18,139 bases of DNA from Nodosilinea sp. BSH.14 (lineage in GTDB: Bacteria; Cyanobacteriota; Cyanobacteriia; Phormidesmidales; Phormidesmidaceae). The notes beneath the pieces were generated by a model. That model was not told where the DNA came from, did no database searches, and was given only the letters and a program-made list of their open reading frames with translations. Below are positions 14,865 to 18,139 of this stretch, piece by piece. A program made the position numbers and the translations under genes. The stretch lies in the NCBI GenBank assembly GCA_023264315.1, contig JALQST010000022.1, positions 1-18,139 of the forward strand, read 5' to 3'. Position 1 is the first letter of the stretch, and each line of letters begins with the position of its first letter.

Positions 14865-15284
14865 CTAGCCCAGTTTCTCTTTCGCTAACCATCTCCGAGT
14901 CCTCGGGTCAATGCTTTGCAGGGTTCGCAGTTCTAGGGCAATGGGGTTGCGGGCCATGATGGCGGCGGCCTGGGCCAAGCTGCGGGCCGCGAGGCGATCC
15001 CCTTCGGCCTTGGTGATGGTGGCGCGTTTTTCCCGCTCCGCCGAGGCTTGGCGCGACATCATCCGCTTCAGGTCTTCGGGCAGTTCAATATCTTGCAGGC
15101 GAATGGCGTCGATGTGCATCCCCCACTCCCGCGCCTGGGTTTCCACAATGGTGCCGATCTGTTGCTGAATCTGCTCCCGCTCCGACAGCAACTCATCCAA
15201 GGACAGGCCCCCCACCACATCCCGCAGCGCCGCCTGGGCATACTGGGACACTGCAAACCGAAAGTCTTGGGCAGAATCGGTCAT
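14865..15284 (-). CDS. Half-length SPFH (stomatin/slipin-like) protein
   Basis: From ATG 15284 this is 139 residues. The core FRFAVSQYAQAALRDVVGGLSLDELLSE, ETQAREWGMHIDAIRLQDIELPEDLKRMMSRQASAERE and the helical TITKAEGDRLAARSLAQAAAIMARNP match the second half of the SPFH/band 7 domain and the following coiled coil of slipins. The usual N-terminal membrane hairpin and first half of the domain are absent, and family members are normally about 250-320 residues. GGAGGT lies 7 nt before ATG 15284, an excellent ribosome site, so a short protein can probably be made. A longer frame to 15347 adds residues with no SPFH likeness. It is either a 5'-truncated relic or a functional half protein that could join a larger SPFH assembly. 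Confidence 0.65.
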   Translation of the reverse strand: MTDSAQDFRFAVSQYAQAALRDVVGGLSLDELLSEREQIQQQIGTIVETQAREWGMHIDAIRLQDIELPEDLKRMMSRQASAEREKRATITKAEGDRLAARSLAQAAAIMARNPIALELRTLQSIDPRTRRWLAKEKLG

Positions 15285-15452
15285 ACCAACGACCTCCATA
15301 CAGGATTTCGCCTCAAGGCTAACGAACTCGGCTGGTGGATGGGCCAACTATGGCGGAACCGTAATGGGGACTTGGGCCAACAGCCGCGACCATGGGGTTA
15401 GGCCAGATCAGAGCATGGAGGTACGCCATCGAGGTGGGGAACAACGGTGGCC

Positions 15453-16484
15453 CTAGGGGGTCAAGGCTAGGGTTTGCGGTAGGTGTTGACGAAGATGCTG
15501 GGCGCTTTCGTTGGGGGAGAGACCCGTGAGGTTGAGGGTGGGCAGGGTTTGGCCGCGCCGTTCGAGGTCATGGCGATAGGTGCGGTCGTAGTAGTTAAGG
15601 ATGATGGCACAGGCGGATCGGAGGTCTCCGGCCCGGATGAAGTCCACAGCGGCCTTGGCCTGTTGCCCGCCGAGGCGTCGCTGGATGCGCTGGGTGGCGA
15701 TGATTAAGTCCTCTGGATTGGCCTCGCCGTAGAGGGAGACCAGCAGGTCTAGGCGCTCCTCCACCGAGCGGGTGATCTCCAGGGTGGGGGCGGCCATCAT
15801 CTGCAAAAACAGTTCATCGGGGATGCGACAGGTGCCCACCCGGCGGCTTTCGGCCTCTAGCCAAATGGGGCGATCACCACTGAATTTTGCCCACGCCGCC
15901 GCCAGCAGGTTTTCATAGTGCTCCGTGGAGGGCTGGGGGGGCAGCATCAACGCCCCATAGCTGCTACCCCGGTTGTTGGCCAACCCTTCGAGGTCAATGA
16001 CGGGCTCCCCCAACTGGGCCAGTTCGTGCAAAATCAACGTTTTGGCGGTGCCCGTCATGCCGCCCAGGATAATCATGGGTTTGGGGGTGGCCAAAACCTG
16101 GCGCACCCAGCGACGATAAGCCTTATAGCCACCGTCTAGGGTGTAGACCTGGAAGCCCGCTGTGGCCAAGATCCAGCCCACACCGCCGCTGCGCATTCCC
16201 CCGCGCCAGCAATGCACCCGGAGGCGGCGGTCGGGGGCCAAGGCCTTGGCCTGCCGCACAAAGGCGGCGCACTTTGGCCCTGCGATCTCAAACCCCAGTT
16301 CCACCGCCTCATCACGGCCCACCTGTTTATAGCAGGTGCCCACCTTGGCCCGTTCATCATCGGTAAAGAGGGGGAAACTAATGGCCCCCGGAATGTGGCC
16401 CTGGGCATATTCCCCCGGACTACGGACATCCAAAATCGGGCCGGGATGCTGCAAAAAATCGTCAATGGACAGGGCAAGGGGCAT
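15453..16484 (-). CDS. mnmH: tRNA 2-selenouridine synthase (SelU/YbbB)
   Basis: This 343-residue enzyme replaces sulfur by selenium in 2-thiouridine at the wobble position of certain tRNAs, using selenophosphate, via a geranylated intermediate. An N-terminal rhodanese domain (about 5-130) has DVRSPGEYAQGHIPGA and the active cysteine in HCWRGGMRSGG (Cys92). A C-terminal P-loop domain follows, with GGMTGTAKT (141-149), DLEGLANNRGSSYG (about 168-181) and a WLEAESRRVG block, all diagnostic of this family. Length is typical (340-370). The start ATG 16484 gives the usual short lead before the rhodanese strand; the ribosome site is weak. No selD is in the window, so selenophosphate supply must be elsewhere. 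Confidence 0.95.
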   Translation of the reverse strand: MPLALSIDDFLQHPGPILDVRSPGEYAQGHIPGAISFPLFTDDERAKVGTCYKQVGRDEAVELGFEIAGPKCAAFVRQAKALAPDRRLRVHCWRGGMRSGGVGWILATAGFQVYTLDGGYKAYRRWVRQVLATPKPMIILGGMTGTAKTLILHELAQLGEPVIDLEGLANNRGSSYGALMLPPQPSTEHYENLLAAAWAKFSGDRPIWLEAESRRVGTCRIPDELFLQMMAAPTLEITRSVEERLDLLVSLYGEANPEDLIIATQRIQRRLGGQQAKAAVDFIRAGDLRSACAIILNYYDRTYRHDLERRGQTLPTLNLTGLSPNESAQHLRQHLPQTLALTP

Positions 16485-16633
16485 AGGGCCACGTCTCTCA
16501 GGGACACCATCAGCCTACCCGAAGCACCGATACCCACGGCCCCCATCCAAGCCAAAACCCCTCACCCAAGGGGCAAGGGGCCAAGTGCTGTCAACCTGGA
16601 CGGTTGGCCTTCGCAAGGGAAGGCCGACAACGC
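16485..16633. other. Gap with a short hairpin, no gene
   Basis: No supported ORF. GGCCTTC-GCAAGG-GAAGGCC is a perfect 7-bp stem at about 16611-16630, directly after the small minus-strand ORF ending at 16634. It could end that transcript, although no T-run follows. Confidence 0.35.
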
Positions 16634-16765
16634 CTAGCGGTGCTGCATCCAGAAATTCAATTCTTGACGAATGCGAGACCGTTCTTCAATGCTGGCGTAG
16701 CGGAGCTGGTGACGCAGTTCGGTGATGACCTGGCGACGATGTTGGCTGGAGTTGGGAGGAAGCAT
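16634..16765 (-). CDS. Hypothetical 43-residue protein
   Basis: The frame starts MLPPNSSQHRRQVITELRHQ and ends RQELNFWMQHR. AGGAG lies 7 nt before ATG 16765, a proper ribosome site. The chain is basic and would form one amphipathic helix (RRQVITELRHQLRYASIEERSRIRQELNFWM), with glutamate/arginine spacing suited to a helical hairpin or dimer. It is too short to carry a named domain and I do not recognise it. It may share an operon with mnmH, whose start lies 150 bp downstream on the same strand, though the hairpin between them argues for separate transcripts. Confidence 0.6.
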   Translation of the reverse strand: MLPPNSSQHRRQVITELRHQLRYASIEERSRIRQELNFWMQHR

Positions 16766-17032
16766 GGCAAGACTCCTGCGTTCTGTAGCGACAATTACAT
16801 TTTGCCGAAGATCACGCCAGAACTGTAGCCAGAATTACAAAACTTTAATTGCAAACCTTGTAGCTGCAAACCTTGTAGCTGCAAACCTTGGTCAAGCATC
16901 GCAGACGATTTCTCGTTGTCCCCAGCCCGGTCTCGGTGGATTGTCCCGCTGCTGTCCGGGGGTGGCTGGCCTAAAATGGGCCTTGATGGCGCTAGCCCGG
17001 TCCATCCCTTACCCCCACAGTCTGGATCACCC
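16766..17032. other. Intergenic region between the small ORF and tenA
   Basis: It contains a 15-bp tandem repeat and otherwise no supported ORF. I looked for a TPP riboswitch before tenA (CTGAGA and ACCTGA cores) and found none. The promoters of the small minus-strand ORF and of tenA should both be here. Confidence 0.4.
16851..16890. repeat. 15-bp short tandem repeat
   Basis: The unit GCAAACCTTGTAGCT occurs at 16851-16865 and 16866-16880, with the first 10 bp repeated at 16881-16890, giving 2.67 identical copies. It is in a divergent intergenic region, not inside a supported gene. Confidence 0.9.
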
Positions 17033-17704
17033 ATGACCCACCCCACCCTCTCCCAAGCCCTTTGGCAGGCCAACCAAGATCTCGCCCAGGCCACCCTCAA
17101 CCACCCCTTTGTCCAGGGCCTTGGTGATGGCAGTCTAGATCGGGCCAAGTTTGCCTACTATGTGGGCCAGGATGCTTTTTTCCTCGAAGCCTTTGCCCGG
17201 GCCTACAGCCTTGCGGCGGCCAAGGCTCCCACCTGGGACATTTTTCAGGTGTTCCACGGGCTCACCACGGGGGTGCTGGAGGAACTGAGCCTGCACGGCA
17301 GCTATGCTCAGGACTGGGGCGTAGATTTGGCATCTGTGACCCCCGGCCACGCCACCCGGCCATATACCGACTTTTTGTTGAACACCGCCTGGAGTGCCGA
17401 TCCGAGCACCACCGCCGTGGCCATGGCCCCCTGTATGCGGCTCTATGCCTTTTTGGGGCAATCCCTTGCCGCCCACCAGGCCCAGCCCCACCCCTACACC
17501 GCCTGGATTGACACCTACAGCAGCGATCAATTCGAGCCCCTGGCCCAGCAGCTTGAAGCTTTTGTCAACGCCCAGGCCGCCGATAACGACCTCACCCAGC
17601 GCACCTACCGCTATGCCATGGTGTGCGAACTCAACTTTTTTGAGGCGGCTTGGCACTGGGAGCAAGGCGGGGTGCGCCCCACCCGGTGGCACGACTCGGA
17701 CTAA
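17033..17704 (+). CDS. tenA: TenA-family aminopyrimidine aminohydrolase
   Basis: This 223-residue all-helical protein belongs to the TenA/thiaminase II family, which hydrolyses aminopyrimidine breakdown products so that the pyrimidine can re-enter thiamin synthesis. The key residues appear present: Asp47 in YYVGQDAFFLEAFARAY, the nucleophile Cys134 in MAPCMRLYAFLG, and the glutamate pair in CELNFFEAAW (Glu199, Glu204). Length is normal (about 220). ATG 17033 (MTHPTLSQALWQ) is preferred over the longer frame from 16916, which adds an unrelated leader. No thiamin gene or TPP riboswitch is adjacent, so regulation is unknown. It is convergent with the CRR7 gene. Confidence 0.9.
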   Translation: MTHPTLSQALWQANQDLAQATLNHPFVQGLGDGSLDRAKFAYYVGQDAFFLEAFARAYSLAAAKAPTWDIFQVFHGLTTGVLEELSLHGSYAQDWGVDLASVTPGHATRPYTDFLLNTAWSADPSTTAVAMAPCMRLYAFLGQSLAAHQAQPHPYTAWIDTYSSDQFEPLAQQLEAFVNAQAADNDLTQRTYRYAMVCELNFFEAAWHWEQGGVRPTRWHDSD

Positions 17705-17718
17705 TCGGGGCAGGTAGC

Positions 17719-17739
17719 GGGGCGAGGAAACCTCGCCCC
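17719..17739. terminator. Perfect hairpin between convergent tenA and CRR7 genes
   Basis: GGGGCGAGG-AAA-CCTCGCCCC has 9-bp perfect arms and a 3-nt loop and lies in the 56 bp between two convergent genes. It matches the repeats at 6954-7044, including the following CTACGG. It would fold the same way in both transcripts, but has no T-run; it is probably a dispersed repeat that doubles as a stop. Confidence 0.6.
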
Positions 17740-17760
17740 TACGGATAGGCGATTGAGACT

Positions 17761-18021
17761 TCAGGATTTTTCTAGGCGCACCACGTACCACTGCATGGTT
17801 TCACCGGGGCGAAGTTCCAGCTCGCAGCCCGTATCCCGCAGATATTGGGCCTGTTCTGCCACGGTGCGAAATTTCTGCACATCGCGGGGCAGGTCGTCCT
17901 GGCGTTGGCTCAGTAGATCCATCAACTGGGCCAGCAATTCCTCGGGGGTGGCAAACCCCTCGGCCTCACCGGGCATCAGCACCACGTACATGTCCTCTTG
18001 ATACATCAGGGCATCGGGCAT
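17761..18021 (-). CDS. CRR7-like (chlororespiratory reduction 7) protein
   Basis: From ATG 18021 the protein is 86 residues, starting MPDALMYQEDMYVVLMPGEA. The blocks FATPEELLAQLMDLL, QDDLPRDVQKFRTVAEQAQYL and the ending LRPGETMQWYVVRLEKS match the cyanobacterial CRR7 family (PF12095). The plant homologue is needed to build the chloroplast NAD(P)H dehydrogenase-like complex; the cyanobacterial role is presumed similar but is less certain. GGAGGT lies 6 nt before ATG 18021, which decides the start over the longer frame to 18093. The protein is acidic, soluble and lacks a signal peptide. Confidence 0.85.
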   Translation of the reverse strand: MPDALMYQEDMYVVLMPGEAEGFATPEELLAQLMDLLSQRQDDLPRDVQKFRTVAEQAQYLRDTGCELELRPGETMQWYVVRLEKS

Positions 18022-18139
18022 CGGCAAACCTCCAGCGGTCGCAAGACAAAACTTCGGGGACGCAGGGAAACGCCAGGGCCGCCGTCGGGCCATCAGCCAT
18101 TCTCAGTATGACTAGGCTAGCGAATAAAATACCGCTCAG
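18022..18139. other. Upstream region of the CRR7 gene, to window end
   Basis: No ORF is supported in the last 118 bp. It should hold the CRR7 promoter on the minus strand; no clear -35/-10 pair is seen. Confidence 0.3.

Noticed and set aside
16891..17032. TPP riboswitch before tenA
   Set aside because: The conserved thi-box cores are not present in the expected order.
17135..17791. 218-residue minus-strand ORF over tenA
   Set aside because: It is a glycine/valine-rich antisense shadow; tenA in the other strand retains all catalytic residues.
1..18139. HIP1 (GCGATCGC) sites as a cyanobacterial marker
   Set aside because: None was noticed by eye in the window; the organism call therefore rests on genes only, and HIP1-poor cyanobacteria exist.

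Overview
The window looks like a GC-rich cyanobacterial chromosome, roughly 60% G+C by eye. The lineage call rests on a CyanoP-type PsbP lipoprotein, a chlororespiratory-reduction-7 (CRR7) protein, a ribbon-helix-helix/WYL regulator of cyanobacterial type and cyanobacterial-style ArgC. A Leptolyngbya-like filamentous strain would fit, but genus cannot be fixed from this sequence.

Left region (1-5738) is a phage-defence locus cut by the window edge. Reading leftward on the minus strand: a DrmD-type SNF2 helicase (1260-4496), an orphan VapB-type antitoxin (996-1211), and the N-terminal 328 codons of a protein resembling the large adenine methylase of class 1 DISARM (984 to beyond position 1). 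A divergent WYL regulator (4860-5738) faces the helicase across a 363-bp gap that holds a palindromic dispersed repeat and two direct TGTCCGTA motifs. The same palindromic repeat, followed by 48-bp tandem repeats, lies in frame inside the methylase gene. drmA, drmB and drmC, if present, would lie left of the window.

Middle region. argC (5848-6912) converges on a conserved cyanobacterial protein of unknown function (7053-8414), with palindromic repeats between them. A 680-bp gap follows, holding a small gene broken by an in-frame TGA. Next is a visibly AT-richer type II restriction-modification module (9095-11266): a C5-cytosine methyltransferase with an N-terminal helix-turn-helix, convergent with and overlapping a SinI-like endonuclease. 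The expected site GGWCC (GGACC/GGTCC) was found once in 18.1 kb by eye, against about 56 expected by chance, which supports a long-lived GGWCC system.

Right region (11339-18139) is mostly housekeeping. It holds an OmpR/PhoB response regulator, a C-terminal methyltransferase remnant, the CyanoP lipoprotein, a cation/proton antiporter fused to a UspA domain, a half-length SPFH/stomatin protein with a strong ribosome binding site, mnmH (tRNA 2-selenouridine synthase), a 43-residue unlisted small ORF, a TenA-family thiamin-salvage enzyme, and a CRR7 protein convergent with it across a perfect hairpin.

The most interesting points are the repeat-invaded DISARM-like operon with an antitoxin lacking its toxin, the near absence of GGWCC sites, and the possible self-regulation of the methyltransferase through an inverted repeat abutting its start codon.
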